A stretch of 44,786 nt of DNA from Streptococcus mitis. Lineage in GTDB: Bacteria; Bacillota; Bacilli; Lactobacillales; Streptococcaceae. The notes under the pieces are model-generated. The model was not told the DNA's origin, ran no database searches, and saw nothing but the letters and a program-made list of their open reading frames with translations. The stretch is taken from positions 1 through 44,786 of the forward strand of contig NZ_CAMIAF010000017.1 in NCBI RefSeq assembly GCF_946190375.1. The letters are read 5' to 3'. Both the position numbers and the translations under genes were made by a program. Below, piece by piece: positions 8,032-18,010 of this stretch; the first letter of the stretch is position 1; every line of letters begins with the position of its first letter.

Positions 8032-9473
8032 TGAACTTTGAAACAGTCATTGGACTTGAAGTCCACGTAGAGCTCAACACCAATTCAAAAATCTTCTCAC
8101 CTACTTCTGCTCACTTCGGAAATGACCAAAATGCCAACACTAACGTGATTGACTGGTCTTTCCCAGGAGTTCTGCCAGTTCTCAATAAAGGGGTTGTCGA
8201 TGCCGGTATCAAGGCTGCTCTTGCCCTCAACATGGACATCCACAAAAAGATGCACTTTGACCGCAAGAACTACTTCTACCCTGATAATCCAAAAGCCTAC
8301 CAAATTTCTCAGTTTGATGAGCCTATCGGTTATAGCGGCTGGATTGAAGTCGAGCTAGAAGACGGTACGACTAAGAAAATCGGTATCGAGCGTGCCCACC
8401 TAGAGGAAGACGCTGGTAAAAACACCCACGGTACAGACGGCTACTCTTACGTTGACCTCAACCGCCAAGGGGTGCCATTGATTGAGATTGTATCTGAAGC
8501 TGACATGCGTTCTCCTGAAGAAGCCTATGCTTATCTAACAGCCCTCAAGGAAGTTATCCAGTACGCTGGTATTTCTGACGTTAAGATGGAAGAAGGTTCT
8601 ATGCGTGTGGATGCCAATATTTCTCTTCGTCCTTATGGTCAAGAAAAATTCGGTACCAAGACTGAGTTGAAAAACCTCAACTCCTTCTCAAACGTTCGTA
8701 AAGGTCTTGAATACGAAGTTCAACGTCAAGCTGAAATCCTTCGCTCAGGTGGTCAAATCCGTCAAGAAACACGCCGTTACGATGAAGCTAACAAAGCAAC
8801 CATCCTCATGCGTGTCAAGGAAGGGGCTGCAGACTACCGCTACTTCCCAGAACCAGACCTACCCCTCTTTGAAATTTCCGACGAGTGGATTGAGGAAATG
8901 CGTACAGAGTTGCCAGAGTTTCCAAAAGAACGCCGTGCGCGTTATGTATCTGACCTTGGTTTATCAGACTACGATGCTAGTCAGTTGACTGCTAATAAAG
9001 TTACTTCTGATTTCTTTGAAAAAGCTGTTGCCCTCGGTGGCGATGCCAAACAAGTTTCTAACTGGCTCCAAGGGGAAGTCGCTCAGTTCTTGAATGCTGA
9101 AGGCAAGACACTGGAACAAATCGAACTAACGCCAGAAAACTTAGTTGAAATGATTGCCATCATCGAAGACGGTACTATCTCATCTAAGATTGCCAAGAAA
9201 GTCTTTGTCCACCTTGCTAAAAATGGCGGCAGTGCGCGTGAATACGTGGAAAAAGCAGGTATGGTCCAAATCTCAGATCCAGCTGTCTTGATTCCAATTA
9301 TCCACCAAGTCTTTGCCGATAACGAAACTGCAATTGCCGACTTCAAGTCAGGCAAACGTAACGCAGACAAGGCCTTCACAGGATTCCTTATGAAAGCAAC
9401 CAAAGGCCAAGCCAACCCACAAGTTGCCCTTAAACTCCTTGCTCAAGAATTAGCGAAGTTGAAAGAAGAATAA
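8031..9473 (+). CDS. gatB: Asp-tRNA(Asn)/Glu-tRNA(Gln) amidotransferase subunit B
   Basis: GatB activates the misacylated tRNA with ATP and transfers ammonia to give Gln-tRNA(Gln). The 480-residue product begins [20 protein letters not shown], the conserved cradle-domain start. It contains the typical [15 protein letters not shown] segment and ends with a helical and YqeY-like tail domain that grips tRNA (family knowledge). It is the last gene of the operon and is followed within 10 nt by a hairpin terminator. No truncation or unusual feature is seen. Confidence 0.98.
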   Translation: MNFETVIGLEVHVELNTNSKIFSPTSAHFGNDQNANTNVIDWSFPGVLPVLNKGVVDAGIKAALALNMDIHKKMHFDRKNYFYPDNPKAYQISQFDEPIGYSGWIEVELEDGTTKKIGIERAHLEEDAGKNTHGTDGYSYVDLNRQGVPLIEIVSEADMRSPEEAYAYLTALKEVIQYAGISDVKMEEGSMRVDANISLRPYGQEKFGTKTELKNLNSFSNVRKGLEYEVQRQAEILRSGGQIRQETRRYDEANKATILMRVKEGAADYRYFPEPDLPLFEISDEWIEEMRTELPEFPKERRARYVSDLGLSDYDASQLTANKVTSDFFEKAVALGGDAKQVSNWLQGEVAQFLNAEGKTLEQIELTPENLVEMIAIIEDGTISSKIAKKVFVHLAKNGGSAREYVEKAGMVQISDPAVLIPIIHQVFADNETAIADFKSGKRNADKAFTGFLMKATKGQANPQVALKLLAQELAKLKEE

Positions 9474-9477
9474 TATG

Positions 9478-9507
9478 GAAAAACCAGCCCTGAGGTTGGT
9501 TTTTTCT
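9478..9507 (+). terminator. Terminator of gatCAB
   Basis: AAAAACCA and TGGTTTTT pair around a short G/C-containing loop, followed by a T-rich run, immediately after the gatB stop. Confidence 0.75.
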
Positions 9508-9600
9508 CCCCTACCAAATCCCATTAACTATTTTGGCTTTATTTCCAGAAGATTTTATGGTAAAATGAAGAGTAATAATATTTATTAAAGAGGTAAAAAC

Positions 9601-10161
9601 ATGATTGAAGCAAGCAAATTGAAAGCTGGTATGACATTTGAAACTGCAGACGGAAAATTGATCCGCGTTTTGGAAGCTAGCCACCACAAACCAGGTAAAG
9701 GGAACACAATCATGCGTATGAAATTGCGTGATGTCCGTACTGGTTCTACATTTGATACAAGCTACCGTCCAGAAGAAAAATTCGAACAAGCTATTATCGA
9801 AACTGTTCCAGCTCAATACTTGTACAAAATGGATGAAACTGCCTACTTCATGAACACTGAAACTTACGACCAATACGAAATCCCAGTCGTGAACGTTGAA
9901 AATGAATTGCTTTACATCCTTGAAAACTCTGATGTGAAAATCCAATTCTACGGAACTGAAGTAATCGGTGTAACTGTACCAACTACTGTTGAATTGACAG
10001 TTGCTGAAACACAACCATCTATCAAGGGTGCTACTGTTACAGGTTCTGGTAAACCAGCAACTATGGAAACTGGACTTGTTGTCAACGTTCCTGACTTCAT
10101 CGAAGCTGGACAAAAATTGATCATCAACACTGCAGAAGGAACTTACGTTTCTCGTGCCTAA
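9601..10161 (+). CDS. efp: Elongation factor P
   Basis: EF-P enters the ribosomal E-site region and relieves stalling at consecutive prolines. The protein is 186 residues, with the usual KOW-like N-terminal domain and two OB domains. The loop that reaches the peptidyl-transferase centre reads HHKPGKGN, with the tip lysine at residue 33. The start is supported by an AAAGAGG ribosome site. An extended -10 element (TATGGTAAAAT) lies about 30 nt upstream. The gene begins a run efp, Asp23-family gene, nusB, spaced 21 nt and then overlapping. Confidence 0.98.
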   Translation: MIEASKLKAGMTFETADGKLIRVLEASHHKPGKGNTIMRMKLRDVRTGSTFDTSYRPEEKFEQAIIETVPAQYLYKMDETAYFMNTETYDQYEIPVVNVENELLYILENSDVKIQFYGTEVIGVTVPTTVELTVAETQPSIKGATVTGSGKPATMETGLVVNVPDFIEAGQKLIINTAEGTYVSRA

Positions 10162-10182
10162 TCTCTAGAAAGAGGTCATTCT

Positions 10183-10572
10183 ATGGGAACTGAAGAACAA
10201 TTTGGCGAAATCGTTATCGCTCCACGTGTACTTGAAAAAATCATTGCCATCGCAACTGCTAAAGTTGATGGTGTCCATTCATTTTCAAATAAATCCGTAT
10301 CTGATACCCTATCAAAACTCTCTCTTGGTCGTGGCGTCTACTTAAAAGAAAGCAACGAAGAACTAACTGCTGACATCTACCTCTACCTTGAGTACGGTGT
10401 GAAAGTACCAAAAGTAGCTCTTGCTATTCAAAAAGCGGTCAAAGATGCTGTCCATGATATGGCTGATGTGGAACTTTCTGCTGTCAATATCCATGTTACA
10501 GGAATCGTTCCAGATAAAACACCAAAACCTGAGTTGAAAGATCTATTTAACGAGGACTTCCTCAATGACTAG
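10183..10572 (+). CDS. Asp23/Gls24 family envelope stress protein
   Basis: This 129-residue protein belongs to the Asp23/Gls24 (DUF322) family; the B. subtilis homologue next to nusB is YqhY. Recognisable parts are the opening [18 protein letters not shown] and the segment [16 protein letters not shown]. Relatives are cytosolic or membrane-associated and are linked to envelope stress and to control of acetyl-CoA carboxylase activity. That second link is interesting because the acc genes lie just downstream on the opposite strand. The precise role here is unknown. It overlaps nusB by 8 nt, so the two are probably co-translated. Confidence 0.9.
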   Translation: MGTEEQFGEIVIAPRVLEKIIAIATAKVDGVHSFSNKSVSDTLSKLSLGRGVYLKESNEELTADIYLYLEYGVKVPKVALAIQKAVKDAVHDMADVELSAVNIHVTGIVPDKTPKPELKDLFNEDFLND

Positions 10573-10990
10573 TCCATTATTAGAATCTAGACGCGAACTT
10601 CGTAAATGCGCTTTTCAAGCTCTTATGAGTCTTGAATTCGGCAAAGATATGGAAACAGCTTGTCACTTTGCCTACACGCATGACCGTGAAGATGCAGATG
10701 TGCAAATCCCTGCCTTTCTTCTAAACTTGGTTTCTGGTGTTCAAGCTCAAAAAGACGAGTTGGATAAACAAATCAACCAGCACCTCAAGTCAGGCTGGAC
10801 AGTTGAACGCTTGACCTTGGTCGAAAAAAACTTACTACGCTTGGGTATCTTTGAAATCACTTCATTTGATACACCACAGCTAGTAGCAGTTAATGAAGCC
10901 ATTGAACTTGCTAAGAATTTTTCAGATCAAAAATCAGCCCGCTTTATCAACGGACTGCTTAGTCAATTTGTAACTGAAGAAAATGAATAA
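10565..10990 (+). CDS. nusB: Transcription antitermination factor NusB
   Basis: NusB binds boxA RNA together with NusE (ribosomal protein S10) and supports rRNA antitermination. The product is 141 residues, all-helical by composition, with typical segments [18 protein letters not shown] near the N-terminus and [19 protein letters not shown] near the C-terminus. The start overlaps the end of the Asp23-family gene. Two hairpins follow, the second shared with the convergent accA end. No anomalies are seen. Confidence 0.96.
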   Translation: MTSPLLESRRELRKCAFQALMSLEFGKDMETACHFAYTHDREDADVQIPAFLLNLVSGVQAQKDELDKQINQHLKSGWTVERLTLVEKNLLRLGIFEITSFDTPQLVAVNEAIELAKNFSDQKSARFINGLLSQFVTEENE

Positions 10991-10993
10991 TCG

Positions 10994-11026
10994 AAAAGGT
11001 GTTTGGTCTTTCAAGCACCTTTTGAC
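10994..11026 (+). terminator. Terminator of the efp-nusB run
   Basis: AAAAGGTG pairs with CACCTTTT, extended by TTG/CAA, around a short loop. The 3' arm ends in a T-run. Confidence 0.75.
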
Positions 11027-11054
11027 TTTTCCCTCTGCACAGAGTAAGAACCAC

Positions 11055-11091
11055 ATAAAAACTAGAACTGCCTGCCAGTTCTAGTTTTTAT
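11055..11091. terminator. Bidirectional terminator between nusB and accA
   Basis: A perfect 16-bp stem (ATAAAAACTAGAACTG and its complement) with a 5-nt loop carries T-runs on both strands. It separates convergent nusB and accA. Confidence 0.85.
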
Positions 11092-11104
11092 GTATTCTGA
11101 GGTA

Positions 11105-11872
11105 TTAGTATTTTCTAAATCGTTGGTAACGCTCTTCCAACAACGCTTCTAACGGTTTTTGTGAAAGTAGATCTAGCTCAGTTTGGAGTTCTTTTTTGAC
11201 ACTCTTAATCAGTTCTTTACTAGAAAGTCCTGCTTCAGAAATCACCTTATCCACCACGTCCATTTCTAACAACTCGTGTGAAGTGATTTTCATCAACTCT
11301 GCCGCTTCCATGGCACGACTGCCATCCTTCCATAGAATAGAAGCAAAGCCTTCTGGGCTGAGAATGGCATAGATAGAATTTTCCAGCATCCAGACACGGT
11401 CTGCGACTGCTAGAGCCAGAGCCCCTCCTGAACCACCTTCACCGATAATGATAGCAATAATCGGAACTTTCAGGTCACTCATTTCCATGAGATTGCGAGC
11501 GATAGCTTCCCCCTGTCCACGTTCTTCCGCTCCGACACCAGGATAAGCACCTGCTGTATTGATAAAGGTCACAACTGGACGGCCAAATTTTTCAGCCTGT
11601 TTCATCAACCGTAGAGCCTTGCGATAGCCTTCTGGATGCGGTTGGCCAAAATTCCGTCTAAGATTATCTTGTAAGCTCTTGCCTTTTTGGATACCAACCA
11701 CTGTTACAGCTTGGTCTCCAAGCCAGCCGATACCACCAACAACTGCACCATCGTCACGAAAAGAACGGTCACCATGTAATTGGATAAAGTCATCAAAAAT
11801 GCCTGTTGCAAAGTCCAAGCTTGTCAAGCGACTCTGTTCACGCGCTTCTCTGACTATTTTTGCAATATTCAT
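11105..11872 (-). CDS. accA: Acetyl-CoA carboxylase carboxyltransferase subunit alpha
   Basis: With AccD it transfers the carboxyl group from carboxybiotin to acetyl-CoA, giving malonyl-CoA for fatty acid synthesis. The 255-residue length is typical of streptococcal AccA. Diagnostic segments are [19 protein letters not shown] and [13 protein letters not shown], which belong to the crotonase-like carboxyltransferase fold. It is the last gene of the fab cluster and overlaps accD by 4 nt (ATGA type), so the two subunits are translationally coupled. A bidirectional terminator follows. Confidence 0.97.
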   Translation of the reverse strand: MNIAKIVREAREQSRLTSLDFATGIFDDFIQLHGDRSFRDDGAVVGGIGWLGDQAVTVVGIQKGKSLQDNLRRNFGQPHPEGYRKALRLMKQAEKFGRPVVTFINTAGAYPGVGAEERGQGEAIARNLMEMSDLKVPIIAIIIGEGGSGGALALAVADRVWMLENSIYAILSPEGFASILWKDGSRAMEAAELMKITSHELLEMDVVDKVISEAGLSSKELIKSVKKELQTELDLLSQKPLEALLEERYQRFRKY

Positions 11873-12735
11873 CTTGGACTCCCTCCGTGCAATCTGACTA
11901 GGCTAGCAATCGTATCTGGCAAATCTCTTCTTTTGACAATAGCATCCACAAAGCCATGTTCCAATAAGAATTCTGCCTTTTGGAAATCCTCAGGCAAACT
12001 TTCACGAACCGTGTTTTCAATCACTCGACGCCCAGCAAAACCAACCAAGCTCTGTGGTTCAGCTAAAATGATATCGCCTTCCATAGCAAAAGAAGCTGTC
12101 ACACCACCTGTCGTTGGATCTGTCAAAATGGTCAGGTAAAAGAGACCTGCATTTGAATGGCGTTTAACTGCTGCAGAAATCTTGGCCATCTGCATGAGAC
12201 TCATGATTCCTTCCTGCATACGGGCTCCACCAGAGGCTGTGAAGAGGACAACTGGCAATTTTTCGACAGTCGCATACTCAAACAAACGAGTGATTTTTTC
12301 ACCTACAACTGTACCCATAGAAGCCATGATAAAGTTAGAATCCATAATCCCAAGAGCCACAGTCTGACCTTTTATAAGAGCTGTTCCTGTCACAACGGCT
12401 TCATCCAGACCTGTTTTTTCACGCATAGTTGCTAGTTTCTTTTGATAATCAGGGAAATGCAAGGGATCCTTGCTTTCAATCCCTGTAAACAATTCCTTGA
12501 AGGTTCCCATATCAATCGTCAAAGCCAAGCGTTCTTGGGCAGAAATACGAAAGGTATAGCTACAATGTGGACAGATGCGCTCACTTCCCAGATCCTTCTG
12601 ATAGATGGTATGCTTACAGCCTGGACACTGAGAGAATAATTCATCTGGAACCTCTGGCTTGGCTTGAGGTTTTTCCCTAACCGAACGATTGGGATTGATT
12701 CGAATATACTTATCTTTTTTACTAAATAGAGCCAT
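11869..12735 (-). CDS. accD: Acetyl-CoA carboxylase carboxyltransferase subunit beta
   Basis: This is the partner of AccA in the heterotetrameric carboxyltransferase. The 288-residue protein has an N-terminal zinc ribbon with Cys37, Cys40, Cys55 and Cys58 (CPGC and CPHC), followed by the carboxyltransferase core including [18 protein letters not shown]. The zinc ribbon is known in relatives to bind nucleic acid and mRNA. It lies 36 nt after accC and overlaps accA by 4 nt. No anomalies are seen. Confidence 0.97.
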   Translation of the reverse strand: MALFSKKDKYIRINPNRSVREKPQAKPEVPDELFSQCPGCKHTIYQKDLGSERICPHCSYTFRISAQERLALTIDMGTFKELFTGIESKDPLHFPDYQKKLATMREKTGLDEAVVTGTALIKGQTVALGIMDSNFIMASMGTVVGEKITRLFEYATVEKLPVVLFTASGGARMQEGIMSLMQMAKISAAVKRHSNAGLFYLTILTDPTTGGVTASFAMEGDIILAEPQSLVGFAGRRVIENTVRESLPEDFQKAEFLLEHGFVDAIVKRRDLPDTIASLVRLHGGSPR

Positions 12736-12771
12736 TGATTCCCCTTTTCGGTTTAAACTCTTGAAGTCATT

Positions 12772-14139
12772 TTATTCTTTTTCTTGATATTTAGGTAAGA
12801 ATGTTTCCATCAAGAAAGAAGTGTCGTAATCCCCAGCAATAACATTGCGATCTGAAATGAGGTCAAGCTGGAAATCTGCATTGGTCTGCACTCCTTCAAT
12901 CTCTAGTTCATAGAGGGCACGTTGCATTTTCATCAAGGCGTCAAAACGATTTTCACCGTGAACGATGACTTTGGCAATCATACTATCATAATAGGGGGGA
13001 ATGGTATAACCTGGATAAACTGCTGAATCCACGCGCAAGCCAACTCCTCCACTTGGAAGATAGAGATTGGTAATCTTACCTGGACTTGGAGCAAAGTTAA
13101 AGGCTGGATTTTCTGCATTGATGCGACACTCGATGGCATGACCGCGTAGGACAATATCTTCTTGCTTAACAGACAAAGGCTGACCTGCTGCAATGCGAAT
13201 TTGTTCCTTAACGATATCCACACCTGAAACAAACTCTGTTACTGGATGTTCTACTTGTACACGTGTATTCATTTCCATGAAATAGAATTTGCCACTTGCT
13301 TCATCAAGGAGAAACTCAATGGTCCCTGCATTCTCATAGCCAACAGACTCTGCAGCTCGAACAGCCGCAGCACCGATTTCATGACGCAGCGTTTTTCCGA
13401 TTGCAATCGAAGGACTTTCTTCCAAAACCTTTTGGTTATTCCGTTGAAGAGAACAATCCCGTTCACCTAAATGAATCACATGTCCATACTCATCTCCTAG
13501 GATTTGAACCTCGATGTGACGAGCTGGATAGATAACCCGTTCTATGTACATAGCACCATTGCCATAATTGGCCTTGGCCTCACTAGAGGCAGTTTCAAAG
13601 GCTGATACGAGGTCTTCTGGTTTTTCAACCTTACGAATCCCTTTACCGCCACCACCTGCTGAGGCCTTGAGCATAACAGGATAGCCAATTTTTTCAGCGA
13701 CAGTCAAAGCTTCCTCAGAGTTATGCACTTCTCCATCCGAACCTGGTATGACAGGCACGCCTGCTTTGATCATCTGAGCACGCGCATTGATTTTATCTCC
13801 CATCATATCCATAACATGACCAGATGGGCCGATAAACTTGATTCCCACCTCTTCACACATGGTCGCAAATTTGGAATTTTCACTGAGAAATCCAAAACCT
13901 GGGTGGATGGCTTCTGCCTCAGTCAAAACTGCAGCTGATAGAACCGCATTAATATTGAGATAAGACTCTGTCGCCTTACCAGGACCGATACAAACTGCTT
14001 CATCTGCCAAAAGCGTATGAAGGGCTTCCTTATCAGCAGTTGAATAAACCGCCACCGTCGAAATGCCCAATTCACGCGCCGCACGGATAATACGAACCGC
14101 AATTTCACCACGATTGGCAATTAAAATTTTTCGAAACAT
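12772..14139 (-). CDS. accC: Biotin carboxylase subunit of acetyl-CoA carboxylase
   Basis: AccC carboxylates the biotin on AccB using ATP and bicarbonate. The product is 455 residues with the biotin carboxylase N-domain (MFRKILIANRGEIAVRII), an ATP-grasp domain with the glycine-rich loop GGGGKG at 162-167, and the C-terminal domain with MNTRVQVEHPVTE. It is positioned between fabZ and accD in the cluster. The start ATG has GGAGG upstream. No truncation or frameshift is seen. Confidence 0.98.
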   Translation of the reverse strand: MFRKILIANRGEIAVRIIRAARELGISTVAVYSTADKEALHTLLADEAVCIGPGKATESYLNINAVLSAAVLTEAEAIHPGFGFLSENSKFATMCEEVGIKFIGPSGHVMDMMGDKINARAQMIKAGVPVIPGSDGEVHNSEEALTVAEKIGYPVMLKASAGGGGKGIRKVEKPEDLVSAFETASSEAKANYGNGAMYIERVIYPARHIEVQILGDEYGHVIHLGERDCSLQRNNQKVLEESPSIAIGKTLRHEIGAAAVRAAESVGYENAGTIEFLLDEASGKFYFMEMNTRVQVEHPVTEFVSGVDIVKEQIRIAAGQPLSVKQEDIVLRGHAIECRINAENPAFNFAPSPGKITNLYLPSGGVGLRVDSAVYPGYTIPPYYDSMIAKVIVHGENRFDALMKMQRALYELEIEGVQTNADFQLDLISDRNVIAGDYDTSFLMETFLPKYQEKE

Positions 14140-14150
14140 GGAGAACCTCC

Positions 14151-14573
14151 TTAGTTCCCTATTGCAAAGGTAAGGGTACCACTAGCTGCAAGCTTGCCAT
14201 CCACTTCAGCCTTTGCTTCAACCACGGCAATGGTACCACGACGTTTTACAAAAGTCGCTGTCATAACCAATTGGTCGCCTGGTACAACTTGCTTCTTAAA
14301 TTTAACCTTGTCCATACCAGCGTAAAAGACCAGTTTCCCTTTATTTTCAGGTTTTGATAACTCCAAGACACCAGCTGTTTGCGCCAATGCTTCCATGATC
14401 AGAACACCTGGCATGACAGGGTATTGAGGAAAATGGCCGTTAAAGAAAGGCTCGTTAATGGTCACATTTTTGATAGCAACAATAGTGTCCTCGCTCACTT
14501 CCAAGACACGGTCTACTAGGAGCATAGGATAACGGTGGGGAAGGGCTTCTTTGATTCCTTGAATATCGATCAT
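14151..14573 (-). CDS. fabZ: 3-hydroxyacyl-ACP dehydratase FabZ
   Basis: FabZ removes water from 3-hydroxyacyl-ACP to give trans-2-enoyl-ACP in each elongation cycle. The 140-residue hot-dog fold protein has the catalytic pair His47 (in NGHFPQYP) and Glu61 (in LIMEALAQ). In streptococci lacking FabA, FabM supplies the cis double bond by isomerising the FabZ product, and fabM is the first gene of this cluster. The start overlaps the accB end by 4 nt. Confidence 0.97.
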   Translation of the reverse strand: MIDIQGIKEALPHRYPMLLVDRVLEVSEDTIVAIKNVTINEPFFNGHFPQYPVMPGVLIMEALAQTAGVLELSKPENKGKLVFYAGMDKVKFKKQVVPGDQLVMTATFVKRRGTIAVVEAKAEVDGKLAASGTLTFAIGN

Positions 14574-15055
14574 TTGATTCGTACCAATCCTTTACCAAAC
14601 TCAACCATTTCTTCGTTAGAAACGAGAATTTCCGTTACCACACCATCCTTAGGTGCTGGGATTTCATTCATGACTTTCATAGCTTCGATGATGACCAATG
14701 TTTGACCTTTTTTGACACTATCACCAACTGTGACGAAGGCAGGTTTATCAGGACCAGCAGCCAAGTAAGCCACACCAACAAGTGGACTCTCTACAACATC
14801 TCCCTCAGCAGCTACACTTGTTTCAGCTGGAGCTTGAACTTCTTCTGTTACAGGCTCTGCTGGAGCAGATGTAGGACCCGCTGGACTTGGTGTTGCTAGA
14901 ACGGGCGCTGGAGCGACTTGAGCTGCAACTTCAGACACAAGTCTTGCTTCATTCTTGCTAAACTGCAATTCATCCGTCCCATTTTTATAAGAAAATTCTC
15001 TCAAACTTGACTGGTCAAATTGGGCCATCAAGTCTTTAATATCGTTTAAATTCAT
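14570..15055 (-). CDS. accB: Biotin carboxyl carrier protein of acetyl-CoA carboxylase
   Basis: AccB carries the biotin that shuttles carboxylate between AccC and AccA/AccD. The protein is 161 residues: an N-terminal helical segment, a Pro/Ala-rich flexible linker (about 50-85) and a C-terminal biotinyl domain. The biotin attachment motif EAMKVM places the modified lysine at residue 127. It sits directly after fabF (2-nt gap) and overlaps fabZ by 4 nt. Confidence 0.97.
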   Translation of the reverse strand: MNLNDIKDLMAQFDQSSLREFSYKNGTDELQFSKNEARLVSEVAAQVAPAPVLATPSPAGPTSAPAEPVTEEVQAPAETSVAAEGDVVESPLVGVAYLAAGPDKPAFVTVGDSVKKGQTLVIIEAMKVMNEIPAPKDGVVTEILVSNEEMVEFGKGLVRIK

Positions 15056-15057
15056 AC

Positions 15058-16293
15058 TTATTTATTCTCCCAACGTTTGAAAGCAAGAACGGCATTGTGG
15101 CCACCAAAACCAAAGGTATTTGAAATAGCGTATGGAATTTCTTGCTCCAAGCCTTGTCCATAAACGACATTGGCTTCGATATAATCTGATACTTCACTTG
15201 TTCCAGCCGTCATTGGTACAAAGTTATGACGCATGGCTTCGATGGTGACAATAGCTTCTACTGCACCTGCAGCCCCCAGCAAATGTCCTGTGAAAGACTT
15301 AGTTGATGATACAGGTACTTCCTTACCAAGAACATCTACGATAGCACCACTTTCTCCTTTTTCGTTAGCAGGAGTTGACGTTCCGTGTGCATTGACATAG
15401 GCTACTTGCTCTGGAGAAATCTCAGCTTCTTCCAAGGCTAGTTTGATGGCCTTGATAGCTCCTTGACCTTCTGGATGTGGTGAAGTCATATGGTAGGCAT
15501 CACAAGTATTTCCGTAACCAACCACTTCAGCAAGGATAGTAGCCCCACGTTTTTCAGCGTGTTCAAGACTTTCAAGAACCAACATTCCTGAACCTTCACC
15601 CATGACAAAACCATTTCTGTCCTTATCAAATGGGATAGAAGCACGAGCTGGATCCTCTGTAGTCGATAGAGCAGTTAGGGCTTGGAAACCAGCAATAGCA
15701 AAAGGTGTGATAGAAGCTTCCGAACCGCCTACCAACATAACATCTTGGAAACCAAACTTAATCGAGCGGAAGGCATCCCCAATAGCGTCATTTGATGAAG
15801 CGCAGGCAGTATTTATGGATTTACAAACACCGTTTGCTCCAAAACGCATAGCAACATTCCCTGAAGCCATATTTGGCAAGGCCTTTGGAAGGGTCAATGG
15901 TTTCATACGTTTTGGTCCTTTTTCATGGAGGCGAAGCACTTGATCTTCAATTTCCTTGATTCCACCAATACCAGAGGCAACGATAACACCAAAACGATCC
16001 CTGTCAAGAGCCTCTACATCCAGATTAGCGTGATTGACAGCCTCTTGGGCTGCATACAAGGCATACAAAGAATAGTTGTCAAAACGATTGGTATCTTTCT
16101 TTACAAAGTATTTATCAAAAGGAAAATCTTGAATTTCTGCTGCATTATGCACATCAAAGTCACTATGATCAAATTTTGTAATTGGACCAATTCCGATTTT
16201 TCCACTTGTCAAACTATTCCAAAATTCTTCTGGTGTATTTCCTATTGGAGATGTTACTCCATAACCTGTTACTACTACGCGATTTAGTTTCAT
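15058..16293 (-). CDS. fabF: Beta-ketoacyl-ACP synthase II
   Basis: FabF condenses malonyl-ACP with acyl-ACP to elongate the chain. I choose the ATG at 16293 (MKLNRVVVTGYGVTSP, 411 residues). The longer reading starts at a GTG that is itself part of the GAGGTG ribosome site. Thiolase-fold active-site residues are Cys164 in NTACASS and the two histidines of AHGTSTPAN and TGHLLGAAGA. It lies 21 nt after fabG and 2 nt before accB. No anomalies are seen. Confidence 0.97.
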   Translation of the reverse strand: MKLNRVVVTGYGVTSPIGNTPEEFWNSLTSGKIGIGPITKFDHSDFDVHNAAEIQDFPFDKYFVKKDTNRFDNYSLYALYAAQEAVNHANLDVEALDRDRFGVIVASGIGGIKEIEDQVLRLHEKGPKRMKPLTLPKALPNMASGNVAMRFGANGVCKSINTACASSNDAIGDAFRSIKFGFQDVMLVGGSEASITPFAIAGFQALTALSTTEDPARASIPFDKDRNGFVMGEGSGMLVLESLEHAEKRGATILAEVVGYGNTCDAYHMTSPHPEGQGAIKAIKLALEEAEISPEQVAYVNAHGTSTPANEKGESGAIVDVLGKEVPVSSTKSFTGHLLGAAGAVEAIVTIEAMRHNFVPMTAGTSEVSDYIEANVVYGQGLEQEIPYAISNTFGFGGHNAVLAFKRWENK

Positions 16294-16314
16294 CTTTTTC
16301 ACCTCTAGCTTCTG

Positions 16315-17046
16315 CTACATACTTAAGCCGCCATCAATGGCAACCACTTGACCAGTTAGATAATCTTGGCCTGCTAAAAATACTGTTAAATCTGCAACCT
16401 GCTCTGCCTGCCCAAATTCTTTCATAGGAATTTGCGCCAGCATAGCATCTTTTACCTTGTCTGATAGAACAGCTGTCATATCGGACTCAATCATTCCCGG
16501 TGCAATAGCATTAACCCTGATATTGCGATTAGCTACTTCACGCGCCACAGACTTGGTAAAACCAATCAAACCAGCCTTAGAAGCAGCGTAGTTAGCTTGA
16601 CCGATATTTCCCATCAAACCAACAACACTAGACATATTAATGATAGCACCTTCTCTGGCTTTCATCATCGGTTTCAAGACTGATTGTGTCATGTTAAAGG
16701 CACCAGTCAAGTTAACCTTGAGCACTTTTTCAAAATCCGCTTCTGTCATCTTGAGCATAAGGGTATCTTGGGTAATCCCTGCATTGTTGACCAAAACATC
16801 TACCGAACCCAGCTCTGCAATAGCTTGATCAACCATACGCTTAGCGTCTGCAAAATCTGACACATCTCCTGAAATGGGAACTACCTTGACACCATAGTCT
16901 GCAAACTCGGCTAGCAAGTCCTCTGAAATTGCCCCACGGCTGTTTAAGACGATATTGGCTCCTGCTTGCGCAAACTTATGGGCAATGGCAAGACCAATTC
17001 CACGACTCGAACCTGTAATAAAGATATTTTTATTTTTAAGTTGCAT
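16315..17046 (-). CDS. fabG: 3-oxoacyl-ACP reductase FabG
   Basis: FabG is the NADPH-dependent reductase of the first reduction step in each elongation cycle. The 243-residue short-chain dehydrogenase has the cofactor loop TGSSRGIG at 11-18, NNAG at 87-90, and catalytic Ser139/Ser140, Tyr153 and Lys157 (YAASK). The start has GGAGAA upstream. It lies between fabD (40-nt gap) and fabF. Confidence 0.98.
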   Translation of the reverse strand: MQLKNKNIFITGSSRGIGLAIAHKFAQAGANIVLNSRGAISEDLLAEFADYGVKVVPISGDVSDFADAKRMVDQAIAELGSVDVLVNNAGITQDTLMLKMTEADFEKVLKVNLTGAFNMTQSVLKPMMKAREGAIINMSSVVGLMGNIGQANYAASKAGLIGFTKSVAREVANRNIRVNAIAPGMIESDMTAVLSDKVKDAMLAQIPMKEFGQAEQVADLTVFLAGQDYLTGQVVAIDGGLSM

Positions 17047-17086
17047 TCTTTTCTCCTGTTTCCTCTTGTATTTATGGGAGAAGGGA

Positions 17087-18010
17087 TTACTCGTTTTCTA
17101 GCAAGGCTTCCAAACTCGCCTGATCTTCAACATTGGCTAGTTTAGCTGTTTTATCAATTTTTTTGACAAAGCCTGACAAGACTTTCCCCGGTCCAATCTC
17201 GATAAAGTTGGTTACGCCTGCTTCTTGCATAAGAGCAATACTTTCATAGAAACGAACTGGTTCCTTGACCTGACGCGTCAAGAGTCGAGCGATGTCTTCT
17301 TTTTGCATGACAGCTGCTTCTGTATTGCCGACTAGGGGACAAGTGAAATCTGAAAAACTTACCTGAGCTAGTGTTTCAGCCAGTTTCTGACTAGCAGGTT
17401 CAAGAAGAGCAGTATGAAAAGATCCTGAAACCTTGAGAGGAATCAAGCGTTTGGCACCTGCTTCTTGCAAGAGTTCAACAGCTCGATCGACTGCAGCCAC
17501 TTCTCCACCAATCACGATTTGTGCAGGTGTATTATAGTTGGCTGGGGTAACCACTCCAAGTTCAGAAGCTTTTTGACAGGCTTCCTCAATGACCTCTACT
17601 GGTGTATTAAGAACTGCCACCATCTTGCCAGAGCCAGCAGGAGCCGCTTCTTCCATATAGGCTCCACGCTTGGCTACCAAGGCTACTGCATCTTCAAACT
17701 CCAAGGCACCGCTGGCTACCAAGGCAGAGTATTCTCCAAGGGATAAACCAGCAACCATATCAGGCTGATAGCCCTTTTCTTGCAATAAACGGTAAATAGC
17801 AACCGATGTCGCTAGAATGGCAGGTTGCGTATAGCGAGTCTGATTGAGTTTTTCTTCTTCCCTATCAATGAGATAACGCAAATCATAACCCAGTACCTGA
17901 CTTGCTTGATCAATCGTTTCTTTGACAATAGGGTAGTAATCATAGAGATCCCGTCCCATACCTAGATACTGGGCACCTTGGCCAGCAAATAAAAAGGCCG
18001 TTTTAGTCAT
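17087..18010 (-). CDS. fabD: Malonyl-CoA:ACP transacylase
   Basis: FabD loads malonate from malonyl-CoA onto ACP. The 307-residue protein has the acyltransferase nucleophile Ser90 in GLSLGEYSA and His199 in SGSFHTALL, plus the N-terminal FAGQGAQ loop. Its start overlaps the end of fabK by 8 nt, so it is likely translated by coupling. Length and motifs are normal. Confidence 0.97.
   Translation of the reverse strand: MTKTAFLFAGQGAQYLGMGRDLYDYYPIVKETIDQASQVLGYDLRYLIDREEEKLNQTRYTQPAILATSVAIYRLLQEKGYQPDMVAGLSLGEYSALVASGALEFEDAVALVAKRGAYMEEAAPAGSGKMVAVLNTPVEVIEEACQKASELGVVTPANYNTPAQIVIGGEVAAVDRAVELLQEAGAKRLIPLKVSGSFHTALLEPASQKLAETLAQVSFSDFTCPLVGNTEAAVMQKEDIARLLTRQVKEPVRFYESIALMQEAGVTNFIEIGPGKVLSGFVKKIDKTAKLANVEDQASLEALLENE

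Noticed and set aside
9511-10113. A 200-codon open frame antisense to efp
   Set aside because: It is a codon-usage shadow of the highly expressed efp gene, rich in Phe, Ser and Cys, with no homology signs or ribosome site.
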